From contig NZ_CP181045.1 in NCBI RefSeq assembly GCF_047795645.1, forward strand, positions 1,364,001-1,428,000: 64,000 nt of DNA. The letters are read 5' to 3'. The notes under the pieces are model-generated. The model searched no databases, had not been told where the DNA came from, and saw only the letters and a list, made by a program, of their open reading frames with translations. Position numbers and translations under genes: made by a program. Shown piece after piece: positions 17,216-25,885 of this stretch (position 1 is the first letter of the stretch; each line of letters starts with the position of its first letter). Source of the DNA: Salipaludibacillus sp047795645. Lineage in GTDB: Bacteria; Bacillota; Bacilli; Bacillales; Salisediminibacteriaceae.

Positions 17216-17632
17216 ATGGCTATGAGACTTACACCCTATTTATTGATGGACGGAAATGCAAAGGAAGCTATTCAGTTTTATGAACAAGCGATCGGTGCTA
17301 AAGTTCTCGAAATTATTTCATACGGAGAAATGCCGGAAATGCCTAATACTTTTACGTCTGAGCTGAAGAACCTTGTTGCACATGCAAAGTTACAAATTGG
17401 AGACACAGATCTTATGTTTTCCGATAATCCAAGTGGTTCGCCTATTCAAAAGGGCAAGCAGATTACACTTTGTATTACAACGAACGATGCAGAAAAATCA
17501 AAACAAATTTTTGAAGCGTTGCAGCAAGGCGGTCAAGTTAATATGCCCTTTGAAGAAACTTCTTTCAGCCCTGCCTTTGGTGATGTAACCGATAAATTCG
17601 GCATTACCTTTCAAGTTTATACTGAGAGTTAA
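17216..17632 (+). CDS. VOC-family (PhnB/YjdN-like) protein
   Basis: 138 residues, starting MAMRLTPYLLMDGNAKEAIQFYEQAIGAKV, the first beta-alpha-beta unit of a vicinal oxygen chelate fold. FSDNPSGSPIQKG and the C-terminal SFSPAFGDVTDKFGITFQV match PhnB/YjdN-type members, many of which have no known reaction. AAGGAGG precedes the ATG. A single gene with a weak terminator. Cytoplasmic. Confidence 0.88.
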   Translation: MAMRLTPYLLMDGNAKEAIQFYEQAIGAKVLEIISYGEMPEMPNTFTSELKNLVAHAKLQIGDTDLMFSDNPSGSPIQKGKQITLCITTNDAEKSKQIFEALQQGGQVNMPFEETSFSPAFGDVTDKFGITFQVYTES

Positions 17633-17646
17633 ACTAAATTAGAGAT

Positions 17647-17685
17647 AAAGAGTTGCTCGAAATGAAGAGTGACTCTTTTATTATT
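17647..17685 (+). terminator. Weak terminator
   Basis: AAAGAGT / ACTCTTT with a TTATT tail, 15 bp after the VOC gene stop. Confidence 0.5.
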
Positions 17686-17811
17686 TATTGCACAGTACGT
17701 CTACTATTCATTAAAGAGTGGAGACTTTCTAATTCCATATTTCGTTAGCTCAACAAGATTTTCCACTTCCAGTATATATTAATGTATATTCACGCCACAT
17801 AAACTTATTTG

Positions 17812-18225
17812 TTACTTGGCATCATCAGGAATAATGTTTACTTGCTTTGCGGTTGCTTGGACTGGGAATGACTCTCTTACATCCCCTTCAAAAAAGACAT
17901 TCACGTACATACCAACTTCTAGACTAGCAAAATCAGTAAGATCATTAAGATAAATTTTAGTGTCAGGCGTGATGGTAACGACAGCTTCAGTGTGGATAGC
18001 ACCATTTTCATCAGGACCTTTCACTTGAATAGATCCCACAGTATCTTCATTGTCACTTGGGGTTATCTCAACAATATCACCTGCAACACCATATTCGACA
18101 AACTGGCTATCATCAGACGATGAGAGATCTTCTTCTCCATTAATTTCCTCTTCTTCATTAGTGCCACATCCAACTAGAGCAAGTAGAACTATAGCAAAAG
18201 TAAATAAAATCCACATCTTCTTCAT
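17812..18225 (-). CDS. Lipoprotein of unknown function
   Basis: 137 residues. Signal peptide MKKMWILFTFAIVLLALVGC with a clear lipobox LVGC, so the mature protein is anchored at Cys20. An acidic linker (EEEEINGEEDLSSSDD) leads to a small beta-rich domain that includes GDIVEITPSDNEDTVGSIQV and MYVNVFFEG. The ATG at 18225 was chosen because the signal peptide starts there. I do not recognise the domain. Confidence 0.8.
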   Translation of the reverse strand: MKKMWILFTFAIVLLALVGCGTNEEEEINGEEDLSSSDDSQFVEYGVAGDIVEITPSDNEDTVGSIQVKGPDENGAIHTEAVVTITPDTKIYLNDLTDFASLEVGMYVNVFFEGDVRESFPVQATAKQVNIIPDDAK

Positions 18226-18298
18226 AATAAATCCCGCCATTCTTTTTATTATCTTAGACGGATTAAATGACTAAAAGTTACAAAATAATTTAAAACAA

Positions 18299-18323
18299 AA
18301 TGGTCCTCCATATATGGACCATT
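18299..18323 (-). terminator. Hairpin, possible terminator
   Basis: AATGGTCC / GGACCATT, 9-nt loop. On minus it is followed by TTGTTTT. No clear gene lies to its right on that strand, so its client is uncertain. Confidence 0.45.
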
Positions 18324-18394
18324 CTAAAAAACTACTATGGCTTTATGTTAGATAGTTTTTATATCTTTCTTTTTCAACATTATCGCCTGATTCC

Positions 18395-18465
18395 TGAAGC
18401 TAATATATAGGAACTAGGTATTAAAAGGCAGCTTGCTTGTACACTAACTCTACCGTTAATTTAGA
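18395..18465. repeat. Dispersed repeat ending in an ACTAAC...GTTAAT dyad
   Basis: Homologous to 29985-30093: both read TAGGAA(C/T)TAG, then TAAAAG(G/A)CA, then GCTTGT, then the ACTAAC dyad. It is a member of the CTAACG/CCCGTTAG family of cassette-border-like repeats. Confidence 0.6.
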
Positions 18466-18578
18466 CAATCCGAGTACTAGTATAACGATGGATGTATACA
18501 CAAATGAAAATGTTAATCCATAAATTACTAATAGTAAAAAATTACAGTCGAATAGCATATCAACTATCTTAGGTTCTT

Positions 18579-18760
18579 CTATTTATAAAAACGAGTATAA
18601 GGTTTATATATCATTAATATACCAATTAAAGCGAAAAGATAGTCAAAGGAAATTCTCGCTTCAATTGGTCCCTCATTCAAAATAACTACTCTAGCTAAAT
18701 ATAAGTGGAAAATACCGCTACAAATAAATGTGCTCTTTTAAACTTTGCATATTCTCCTCC
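18579..18760 (-). pseudogene. Frameshifted small membrane protein remnant
   Basis: On minus, one frame gives KRAHLFVAVFSTYI and the next continues as LARVVILNEGPIEARISFD followed by YLFALIGILMIYKPYTRF before TAG at 18579. The two pieces read through each other as one hydrophobic protein with a frameshift. A GGAGGAG-ATG lies upstream in a third frame. Family not recognised. Confidence 0.5.
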
Positions 18761-18774
18761 AAAAACTTAGGTTT

Positions 18775-18803
18775 ACTAACTCAACCATCGCTTCTCCGTT
18801 AGT
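18775..18803. repeat. CTAAC...GTTAG dyad
   Basis: ACTAAC (18775-18780) and CCGTTAGT (18796-18803), located next to the IS21 left end. Confidence 0.5.
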
Positions 18804-18942
18804 GATGTATTTGATAAGATAGTTTTGAGCCACTTTTAGCTGTTTCGATCACATGAAAAATGAGCCACACAATTCCCAATTTCAATAACCTCTCTTATGA
18901 TAGATAGTGACTAAACTACTACATACTAAGAGGAAGAAAAGG

Positions 18943-20469
18943 ATGATTGATATGGCTCAACATTATAATATCAAATTTTTAAAAGAGGTTGAAGGTTTAT
19001 CAGAAAGAAGGATCGCAAAAAAGCTTGGTATTTCAAGGAATACTGTAAGTAAATATCTTAATCAATCAGAACTCCCCACGGCGATTAATAGACAAAGAAT
19101 CTATGGATCCAAACAATATTCAGGTGAAACGAAACGAGTATTGCCAGTCATCGATCAGTGGCTAGAAGATGATTTGAAGCATTGGGCGAAACAAAAACAT
19201 ACGGCAGCTAGAATCTATAAGAGACTCGTTGATGAGTATGCATTTAAAGGCTCGGCATCTAATATTCGAAAAGTGGTTGCTAAGCGTAGAAAGAAACTTC
19301 AAAAAGTATTTATTCCTTTGGAATTTCAACTGGGACATCAATTTCAATTTGACTGGGGTGAAGCTGATATTATTCTTCAAGGCCGAACCCTACGGGTTTA
19401 TCTCTTCTGTATTCAGTTATCCGCTAGTCGCATGCGATTTGTTAGGGCCTATCTTCACGAGAAACAAGAAGCCTTTCTCGATGGTTTTGTTCATGCCTTT
19501 GAATTCTTTGGAGGAATACCAACAGAAGGACTCTATGACAATCTGAAAACGGCAGTACAAAAAACTTTAAAAGGAAGAGATCGCATAGAGCAAGAGACAT
19601 TTCTCGCTCTACAAGCCCATTATTTATTTAAATCAGAGTTTTGTAATGTTCGTTCTGGAAATGAAAAAGGACGAATCGAAGGGACGGTTGGTTATATTCG
19701 AAGAAATGCCTTCGTTCCACTTCCGGCAGTTCAATCAATGGAAGAGTTAAATGATTCCTTGAAAGAATGGTGTTTAAAGGAATCAGAAAGGACCATGGTT
19801 CCAAATTCCAAAGAGACTGTGGCTCAAATGTGGGAGAAAGAAAAAGGTTATCTACAGGCCCTTCCTGATCAGGTTTTTGAAGCGTGTAAGTTGGTATCAT
19901 GTCAGGTGAATAAAACGTCTTTAGTTACAATTGAGACCAATCAATACTCTGTTCCATGTCAATTTGTCGGAAAAGCTGTTTGGGCAAAAATTTTTGTCGA
20001 TCAGGTGATCATAGTGGCTCAAAATCAAGTGATCGCAGAACATTCTCGATCTTATGAACGAAATCAAATGTTTACGAATCTTAATCATTATCTTGACGCT
20101 CTACTTAATAAGCCGCGGGCAATAAGAGATGCACACGCCTTTCACTCTTCTGAGATCCCAGACGTATTCAAACGGTATCATCGTAAGATGAGAGAACAAG
20201 AAGGAGCGATTGGAGATCAAAAGTTCATCCGTCTTCTCCTCTTACATCGTGAGATTGGCTTGCCCAAGTTAACTCAAGCTTTAATCGAAGCTGAGAAGAC
20301 TCACGTATTTCGCTATGAGGTGGTTCACGATATGATTCAACAACTTACAAATGAGGGCGTGATCATTCATGACCTTTCAAGAGAAAAAACGCCTACGAGT
20401 TTACTAGACTATAAAGTTCAAAAGTCGAACGTAGAACAATACGGTTTACTGACAGGAGGGAAGAAATGA
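18943..20469 (+). CDS. istA: IS21-family transposase IstA
   Basis: 508 residues. The N-terminal HTH (LSERRIAKKLGISRNTVSKYL) is followed by an RNase H-like integrase core with FDWGEADIILQGR and the GRIEGTVGYIRR segment carrying the third acidic residue. The ATG at 18943 has an AGAGGAAG site at good spacing. It overlaps istB by 4 bp. It catalyses strand transfer with IstB. The frame is complete, so the element may be active. Confidence 0.95.
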   Translation: MIDMAQHYNIKFLKEVEGLSERRIAKKLGISRNTVSKYLNQSELPTAINRQRIYGSKQYSGETKRVLPVIDQWLEDDLKHWAKQKHTAARIYKRLVDEYAFKGSASNIRKVVAKRRKKLQKVFIPLEFQLGHQFQFDWGEADIILQGRTLRVYLFCIQLSASRMRFVRAYLHEKQEAFLDGFVHAFEFFGGIPTEGLYDNLKTAVQKTLKGRDRIEQETFLALQAHYLFKSEFCNVRSGNEKGRIEGTVGYIRRNAFVPLPAVQSMEELNDSLKEWCLKESERTMVPNSKETVAQMWEKEKGYLQALPDQVFEACKLVSCQVNKTSLVTIETNQYSVPCQFVGKAVWAKIFVDQVIIVAQNQVIAEHSRSYERNQMFTNLNHYLDALLNKPRAIRDAHAFHSSEIPDVFKRYHRKMREQEGAIGDQKFIRLLLLHREIGLPKLTQALIEAEKTHVFRYEVVHDMIQQLTNEGVIIHDLSREKTPTSLLDYKVQKSNVEQYGLLTGGKK

Positions 20470-21224
20470 TGGCCACAACAACGTTACTCCTGGAGCATAT
20501 GACGAAACAATTAAGAACGCCTACGATCGCTCAAAACTACGAATCTCTCGCAAGAGAGGCTGAAGAGCGGAACCTTAGTTATGAAGAGTACTTGTTAGCT
20601 TTATTAGATTTGGAAGTGAAAACACGAGAAGAAAATTTAAAACAACGACGACTTAAACAAGCTACTTTTCCCGTTCATAAAACGTTAGATACCTATGACT
20701 TTAGTTTAATGCCCAGCTTAAACCGAAACCGATTTTTAACGTTAGGCCAAGGTGATTTCGTAGAAAAAAAAGAGAATATCATTTTCCTTGGTAACAGTGG
20801 GACAGGGAAATCTCATTTAGCAACAGGAATAGGTATTGAAATGATTCAAAATGGATACAAAGTCAAGTTTATAACAGCATCAGAATTGGTAGAAGAACTA
20901 TTGATGGCAAAGGAAGAACATAAACTAAATGCTCTCGAAAAGAAGTGGCTCAAATTAGATGTGATCATTATAGATGAACTCGGATATGTGCCCTTTTCAA
21001 AGGTAGGATCAGAGCTATTATTTCAATTTTTCTCCAGTCGATATGAACGTGCGAGTGTCATCATTACAACCAACTTAGAGTTCAGTGAATGGACGAGTTT
21101 ATTTGGCGATGACAAGATGACCGCAGCTCTTTTAGATCGACTCACTCATCGATCACATATCCATTTACTAAATGGCGAATCATATCGTTTTAGACAAAGT
21201 ATGAAACAGAATGAAGGAGGCTAA
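20466..21224 (+). CDS. istB: IS21-family helper ATPase IstB
   Basis: 252 residues. DnaC-like AAA+ ATPase: Walker A GNSGTGKSHLA (around residue 108), Walker B VIIIDELGYVP, sensor TTNLEFSEW and an arginine motif LLDRLTHR. It assists IstA in target selection. Start codons ATGATG overlap the istA stop behind GGAGGG. Complete. Confidence 0.95.
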   Translation: MMATTTLLLEHMTKQLRTPTIAQNYESLAREAEERNLSYEEYLLALLDLEVKTREENLKQRRLKQATFPVHKTLDTYDFSLMPSLNRNRFLTLGQGDFVEKKENIIFLGNSGTGKSHLATGIGIEMIQNGYKVKFITASELVEELLMAKEEHKLNALEKKWLKLDVIIIDELGYVPFSKVGSELLFQFFSSRYERASVIITTNLEFSEWTSLFGDDKMTAALLDRLTHRSHIHLLNGESYRFRQSMKQNEGG

Positions 21225-21233
21225 AGAACATGC

Positions 21234-21284
21234 GGAAGTTGGGAGAGGGTTGCCCCTCCCCGGGGCAACCCTCTCCCAACTTCC
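21234..21284. repeat. Perfect 23-bp GC-rich hairpin inside the IS21 right end
   Basis: Arms at 21234-21256 and 21262-21284 are perfectly complementary with a TCCCC loop. It starts 9 bp after the istB stop, and a short T-poor tail follows. It could block read-through in both directions. Confidence 0.8.
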
Positions 21285-21527
21285 AATCCTACCCATTAAT
21301 GGGTGGTCAAAGATGATAAGTGGCTCACTTTTAAAGTGATCGCTGTGGCTCAATATTATGTTGACAAAAACAAGTGAAAAATCACTTACTAACTTTCTTG
21401 ACGTTATAATAACAACATATCTTCTTTTGATAATAACCACTCCATATTTTAATTAAAATTCGTTCTTCCGCAAATCTTCCCGTTATCATCTAACTGCATA
21501 TTATATAAATAATGTGACAATAAGTAA

Positions 21528-21812
21528 TTATTTCTTACCTTTTAGTTCTAAAAGTATAGGTGCTATATTTAGTAAGATAGAAACAATTGTCAAAAACCAT
21601 AATGCCCTTTCCATACCAGGTACTACATCCATTAAAGCTGCCCAATCTTCCACTTCTACCCACACCGATACAAGACTGTATTCTGCACAAAGTGTTAATG
21701 CTGTAAATGATAATCCCATCGCCATAGCAAGCTTATAATCCTTTCCTGCTTTGTACATATAAAGATTTATAAAAGTTGCTACTATTGCAATAACGCCTAA
21801 TACTACCCACAT
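21528..21812 (-). CDS. Small three-helix membrane protein, unknown
   Basis: 94 residues, starting MWVVLGVIAIVATFINLYMYKAGKDY. Hydrophobic segments are at about 2-20, 29-48 and 69-89. The ATG at 21812 has a GGAGGT site; longer in-frame starts do not. A single gene in the accessory region, of the small membrane-protein type common in Bacillus. I do not recognise the family. Confidence 0.7.
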   Translation of the reverse strand: MWVVLGVIAIVATFINLYMYKAGKDYKLAMAMGLSFTALTLCAEYSLVSVWVEVEDWAALMDVVPGMERALWFLTIVSILLNIAPILLELKGKK

Positions 21813-21989
21813 AACTAGACCTCCATAAACTTTGTCTGTAATAATACTAATGTGCTTCATCTCAATTTTTTGCATCATTTTTTTATTAGATGTTAATACG
21901 TCTAATCTTATTTTATAGTAAATGCTTTTCCTTTTGTGGTTTCTTATTGAACAAAACACCTTTACTGAAACAAGATCAGCGATAGCTTA

Positions 21990-22012
21990 TTGTACCGTTC
22001 CCGTTAGAATAA
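21990..22012. repeat. CCCGTTAG element
   Basis: ACCGTTCCCGTTAGAATAAG at the 3' end of the DUF3658-like remnant. Same family as 24655, 30073, 30550, 32177 and 33026-33140. Confidence 0.5.
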
Positions 22013-22264
22013 GAGATTTTCATTATTACTTAATCTCCGAGTTTTTATTTTATTCATACGCGTTGATTGAAGATTACCTTCATAAGTCAATTGATTAGAA
22101 TGAATAAGTGAACGTACTCTATATTTAAGCCAACTATCAGACAATAAGTGTTGACATACCAATACTTCACCTATAACTTTGGTTGCATTTATAAACTCTA
22201 AATTACTGCCTTCATTATTATTGCACACTCCAATATAAGTGGATCGTCTATAGTTTCTAGTTCA
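22004..22264 (-). pseudogene. Remnant of a DUF1835/DUF3658-type protein
   Basis: On minus, one frame reads ELETIDDPLILECA and the adjacent frame continues NATKVIGEVLV, SDSWLKYRVRSLIHSNQL and TYEGNLQSTR, which resembles the C-terminal DUF3658 region of DUF1835 proteins. A frameshift joins them and no start remains. Identification is from motif memory and is moderate. Confidence 0.5.
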
Positions 22265-22380
22265 TCAACTATTGGATGGGTCCATAACTACTCGGTCTGC
22301 TTTTTTATGCTCCATTAAGAATTTAACCACAGATGTAACAAGTAAGTTCCAATTCCTTTATTCCAATACTCTACTTCCCC
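22265..22380 (-). pseudogene. GNAT acetyltransferase fragment, AAC(6')-like
   Basis: On minus: VEYWNKGIGT(Y), a frameshift, then LVTSVVKFLMEHKK followed by ADRVVMDPSN and TGA. YWNKGIGT is the acetyl-CoA loop of AAC(6')-type GNAT enzymes. Both ends are missing. It abuts the DUF3658-like remnant, so two decayed genes are fused head to tail. Confidence 0.6.
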
Positions 22381-22489
22381 TAAAAATTGTTCAGTGCCAT
22401 AAATATTTTTATCAAAATAACCAAATTAAACATATTTTTGATATTAATGTTATGGTTAAATGGTAGGAAATTAAAAGGAGATGATAATT

Positions 22490-22873
22490 TTGAACAGAAA
22501 CAATACTGTCCGTTTAGAAATATTGACCCATAATGACAATCTTTTTGAAAGATTTGAAAATGCATTTCTTACGACTGCCAAAACATATATAGAATGTACT
22601 CCTGTTGATGTATCTAATATAAACTTCAAAAAGACAAAAAGTCATATTATCGTATTGTACGATTATAATAGTTTGGAATTAGAATATGCTTTTGAATGTG
22701 AAGAAGGCTCTGTACAACTAAAAGCTTCGCTTCCTAACGGTGAAATCGTAGATTCTTACATGGAGTTCTGGATAAAATGGGTAGTGGAAGGCTTTTTTGC
22801 AGACGAATTGGAAGTTGAATCACAACACACTAATATAACTTTTAGTAACAGGTATGTCATGAAAACAATTTAA
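22490..22873 (+). CDS. Uncharacterised acidic protein
   Basis: 127 residues from TTG 22490, preferred because AAAAGGAG lies 9 nt upstream; the ATG at 22481 overlaps that site. The sequence is acidic, mixed alpha/beta, with no membrane segment. The C-terminal MEFWIKWVVEGFFADELEVE is the most distinctive part. A single gene in the accessory region, not recognised. Confidence 0.65.
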   Translation: MNRNNTVRLEILTHNDNLFERFENAFLTTAKTYIECTPVDVSNINFKKTKSHIIVLYDYNSLELEYAFECEEGSVQLKASLPNGEIVDSYMEFWIKWVVEGFFADELEVESQHTNITFSNRYVMKTI

Positions 22874-22939
22874 AGATTAAAATGATTATGTCATTAGTCA
22901 GATTGATTAAATATAGTGTTAAATAGCGATAAATACTCG

Positions 22940-23110
22940 CAAAAATTGAATGAAACATTTCCACGGAAAGCAAATTTGCGCAGGGTTCATCAATCCATTT
23001 AAACGGGTTACCTTATAAATATAGTTGCGATCTGTAAATATCGCACTTTTTCAGTGGCTTCCTGCCGTGCTTACGGAGTCTCGCGGAATCTTCCATTTTT
23101 TTTTAGCAGA
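22940..23110. repeat. Worn Bacillus intergenic hairpin repeat
   Basis: Contains TTTCCACGGAAAGC at one end and GCTTACGGAGTCTCGCGGAATC at the other, the same end motifs as 12314-12430, with a variable middle. No gene seen. Confidence 0.45.
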
Positions 23111-23156
23111 ACAACTTAAAATTCTCATTTTGAGCAAAAGGGATAATTATAATAAT

Positions 23157-23440
23157 AAAAACAATCTCTATAAAGAGACGAGATTGTTTTTACCCACGGT
23201 ACCACTCTAATTCCTAATAAGGTTCTCTTAATGTTGTTAACGAGGGACCATGTTCCCCGACATACTCTACTAAGGGTTCTAGTATTTTCCTCAAAAGCGC
23301 GTTTCATTAAGTAAGTTTCATCAGGCTCACACCACCCCTGAATCGCTTAGCAAACTTAAATAATTGCTCTCTTCATCTTTGGATATCCATTTAATCATTT
23401 CAATATATGATTCACACCTAAAAAGGTTTTCGGTTACCTC
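23157..23440 (-). ncRNA. T-box riboswitch leader with no gene after it
   Basis: On minus: AGAGAG...(stem I with GGTGGTGTGAGCC distal loop)...the T-box core AATTAGAGTGGTACCGTG (23195-23212), then the terminator AAACAATCTC / GAGATTGTTT plus T-run (23157-23191). T-boxes sense uncharged tRNA and normally control an aminoacyl-tRNA synthetase or amino acid gene. Here the next 280 bp on minus hold only a repeat, and the following gene points the other way. I could not settle the specifier codon. Confidence 0.88.
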
Positions 23441-23445
23441 CACAT

Positions 23446-23488
23446 ACAATATACAGTTTTGAATAAAGGTGAATATACTGTATATTGT
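23446..23488. promoter_or_regulatory. Inverted repeat upstream of the T-box leader
   Basis: ACAATATACAG (23446-23456) and CTGTATATTGT (23478-23488), perfect 11-bp arms with a 21-nt centre. Confidence 0.5.
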
Positions 23489-23592
23489 GTTTTCTGACAT
23501 TCATTTTTTAAGAAACGGGCTTTTTGAGGTCTAACCATACATAAGATTTAACAATTCAACGTTTATCGAAGGATTTAAAATATTTTTCACTT

Positions 23593-23695
23593 AAACTAAA
23601 CTCCCTTTAGTTTAACATCATTTTCCAGTTTATAGCTGCAAAAAAAAGAGCTGCAACTTTGCAACTCGTAATTTTACTACCGCCCCCCGTTACTT
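23593..23695 (-). repeat. Dispersed repeat with terminator, copy A
   Basis: CTAAACTCCCTTTAGTTTAACAT followed by a GAGCTGCAA / TTGCAACTC hairpin that on minus runs into TTTTTTT. Closely matches 25794-25885. The right end, CGCCCCCCGTTAC, lies 12 bp after the GNAT stop. Confidence 0.7.
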
Positions 23696-23706
23696 CAATA
23701 GGGTAT

Positions 23707-24183
23707 TTATTTTTCAACAAACTTTTTATAAAAAGTAAGGGTAGTGTTATCGTTCAATCTCTTACTTACTCCTGTTTTGTTATAACCCATTTTTTCGTAT
23801 AGATAACAATTCCGTTCTTCCTCTAAAATTGTTGCTAATTCCCAAGTTGTTGCTTGAGGAAACATTTCTTCAATTATATTAATAGTTTTTTGTGCTATCC
23901 CTTCACCTTGATAAGTAGGTAGAATAAACATTGGACTTATCCAAAACTGTACATCTTCTTTCCAGAAAACGCAGATGGCACCTACAAGTTTGTCGTCAGC
24001 TAATATCTTATAAAAACCACCATTAGGCTTATTTATTCTTGTTATTACTCTTTCGATAGTTTCTTTTGCTGGATTGGTTTCATAATCTTTATACTTCTCC
24101 AACAATGGAAAAAATGCCTTGACTTGAATATCTAAAATAGATTGTGCATCATTATTAATTGCCTTTTCTAACCTAATATTCAC
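23707..24183 (-). CDS. GNAT-family N-acetyltransferase
   Basis: 158 residues. Beta-strand FWISPMFILPTYQGEGIAQKTI carries the acetyl-CoA Q-x-x-G-x-G/A loop, and the C-terminal NCYLYEKMGYNKTG is the classical GNAT motif B. A GTG start at 24183 is supported by GAGGGTGA. The substrate is unknown. A stand-alone gene with cassette-like repeats around it. Confidence 0.9.
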   Translation of the reverse strand: MNIRLEKAINNDAQSILDIQVKAFFPLLEKYKDYETNPAKETIERVITRINKPNGGFYKILADDKLVGAICVFWKEDVQFWISPMFILPTYQGEGIAQKTINIIEEMFPQATTWELATILEEERNCYLYEKMGYNKTGVSKRLNDNTTLTFYKKFVEK

Positions 24184-24329
24184 TACTTCACCCTCTTATT
24201 TAATTTTTGAGATTTGTAGCACCATTCTATAAAAATCCAAAAAACCCTTATTTAAGAATTGCACCCGTTTGTTTAAGTACAATAGTTCACAAATAAAAAG
24301 AAAAACCCTATCGTACTAGGACGAAATTC

Positions 24330-24605
24330 TTTGTGTGATTATTTCGTTATAGAATTTTTATTAAATCTTACCTGGTTGATATGTTTTTTAGCTTCAATAG
24401 CCGAGCTAGAAATGGATTTAATCATTTGTCCTCTTGAAATGTTTCTCCAAGTTTTACCTCTCTTACTAAAACAGTAGTTATACGTTAAATTAGTCGTTTC
24501 ATTTTGATAATCTGATACCACGTAGCTCGGAGGTGTATATCATTGGTTTTCTATAATTGGAAAGTCAAAATCAATTATATGGAAATGCGCATCAAAGATT
24601 CTCAC
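24330..24605 (-). pseudogene. Amidohydrolase remnant with in-frame UGA
   Basis: GTG 24605 behind GGGGGATT reads MRIFDAHFHIIDFDFPIIENQ, then TGA (24540-24542), then YTPPSYVVSDYQNETTNLTYN. The HxH metal motif and FP..ENQGY match amidohydrolase N-termini, with the UGA at the usual Gly. After NLTYN the sequence no longer resembles the family, and about 200 residues are missing. A decayed gene; Sec is unlikely because the position is Gly. Confidence 0.6.
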
Positions 24606-24654
24606 TATAAATCCCCCATTTTATTATATAAATTTAGAAATTATTCTTATTGTG

Positions 24655-24671
24655 CTAACGCCACCCGTTAG
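24655..24671. repeat. CTAACG-CCACC-CGTTAG dyad
   Basis: Perfect 6-bp arms, 55 bp after the serine hydrolase stop on minus; no T-tail. Confidence 0.55.
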
Positions 24672-24725
24672 GGCAATATGGAATGTGCCAATTAATGGGT
24701 TCTTATTTAACGTAAAAATCCTACA

Positions 24726-25748
24726 CTATGAATTTTTCAAACTTGAAATTATTAGGTTCCCAAACATTTGAATATCTTTAATATAATCAAAACCTAAGTT
24801 CTCGTGTGCATTTAAACTATTTGACATTCTGACAGCCACTGCATTATATTCAGGAATAACAGTGCAGGAACATCCAGATGCTCCAAGTATTTGATAAGAA
24901 CCATCTGGTAATTCTGAACCTAATTCATTGTAACTAACAGACACATCTCCATCCTTAACCCACCATAAAAACCCGAACTTTGGAAGTTGATGTGGTAAGG
25001 AATTAGGGCTTCGAACAGAAGTAGTTAGTTCAAATATCTCTTGTGAAAGTATTGTTCTACCTTCAAATTCCCCTTTGTTTAAATGTAAATTCCCCCAATA
25101 TGCTAATTCTCTGGCACTTACATATAGATTTCTTTCATCACCTAAATTTGAACCTATTCTCAATGTAGGATAACCCTTAGAGGAATCTATATCACAAACT
25201 AAATTGTTGTTTCCTTCAGTAACCCACCCAGTGTTTGTCCAATGCAAAGGCGTAAACACTTTCTTTAAGAGGATTTCGTTTACCGTTTTGCCAGTAGCTT
25301 TGTATAAGATTTTTGCCAATATTTCTGGTTTCTTTCCCTCAATATCAGTTCCTAAATCAAAGGAACGATAAACTTTACTATTTTCAAATTTCAGACCAGT
25401 ACACCTTGTTAATAAATGTCTAATCGTTGTTTCTCCAAGAGTTTCTTTATTGAATTCATTTAAATAGTAACTTAATCTATCATCCAAGTTTAATAAACCT
25501 TCATTGACAGCTATTGCAATTGCGAGTCCAACATAAGTAACTCTAACTGAATAAACATTGAATCTTGAATCATAATTAATCTTTTTTGCCCCTTGCTCAA
25601 AATGACACTCCCCCGAATACCATTCGTATACTAATTTATTATTTTTCATAATAACCACCGCAGAACCTGATGCTTTCATATCTCTTCGTACTTTTTCAGT
25701 ATATGTAGTGAGATCTTTAAAAGAGTCTTTCTTTAAAGTTTTATTCAT
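24726..25748 (-). CDS. Beta-lactamase class C-like serine hydrolase, probably inactive
   Basis: 340 residues of the serine hydrolase (AmpC/esterase EstB-type) fold: DSRFNVYSVRVTYVGLAIA near residue 65, NLDDRLSYYL, IRHLLTRCTGL and LGASGC near the end. The SxxK box is altered: in NVYSVRVT the Lys expected three residues after Ser is Val, so the general base is missing. It may be a decaying or binding-only protein. Flanked by CCCGTTAG-type elements. No signal peptide. Confidence 0.85.
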   Translation of the reverse strand: MNKTLKKDSFKDLTTYTEKVRRDMKASGSAVVIMKNNKLVYEWYSGECHFEQGAKKINYDSRFNVYSVRVTYVGLAIAIAVNEGLLNLDDRLSYYLNEFNKETLGETTIRHLLTRCTGLKFENSKVYRSFDLGTDIEGKKPEILAKILYKATGKTVNEILLKKVFTPLHWTNTGWVTEGNNNLVCDIDSSKGYPTLRIGSNLGDERNLYVSARELAYWGNLHLNKGEFEGRTILSQEIFELTTSVRSPNSLPHQLPKFGFLWWVKDGDVSVSYNELGSELPDGSYQILGASGCSCTVIPEYNAVAVRMSNSLNAHENLGFDYIKDIQMFGNLIISSLKNS

Positions 25749-25793
25749 TCCTTAATTCACCCTTTCTTCAGATACAAGTTCTCTTGTTATTTC

Positions 25794-25885
25794 ACTAAAC
25801 TCCCCTTTAGTTTAACATGATTTTCCAAATTATTGGTATAAAAAAAGAGCTGCAACATTGCAACTCGTAGTTTTACTATCGGTCA
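25794..25885 (-). repeat. Dispersed repeat with terminator, copy B
   Basis: Matches 23593-23695, including the CCCCTTTAGTTTAACAT block and the GAGCTGCAACATTGCAACTC hairpin with a T-run on minus. Confidence 0.7.

Larger units (their letters stand above)
18826..21352 (+). mobile_element. IS21-family insertion sequence
   Basis: Contains istA and istB. Ends are inferred from the inverted TGAGCCAC (18826-) and GTGGCTCA (-21352). Extra TGAGCCAC copies lie inside both ends, as is usual for IS21 transposase sites. No clear target duplication was seen, so the exact ends are approximate. Confidence 0.85.

Noticed and set aside
24540..24542. UGA in the amidohydrolase fragment as Sec
   Set aside because: The aligned residue is Gly and the rest of the gene is missing, so this is decay.
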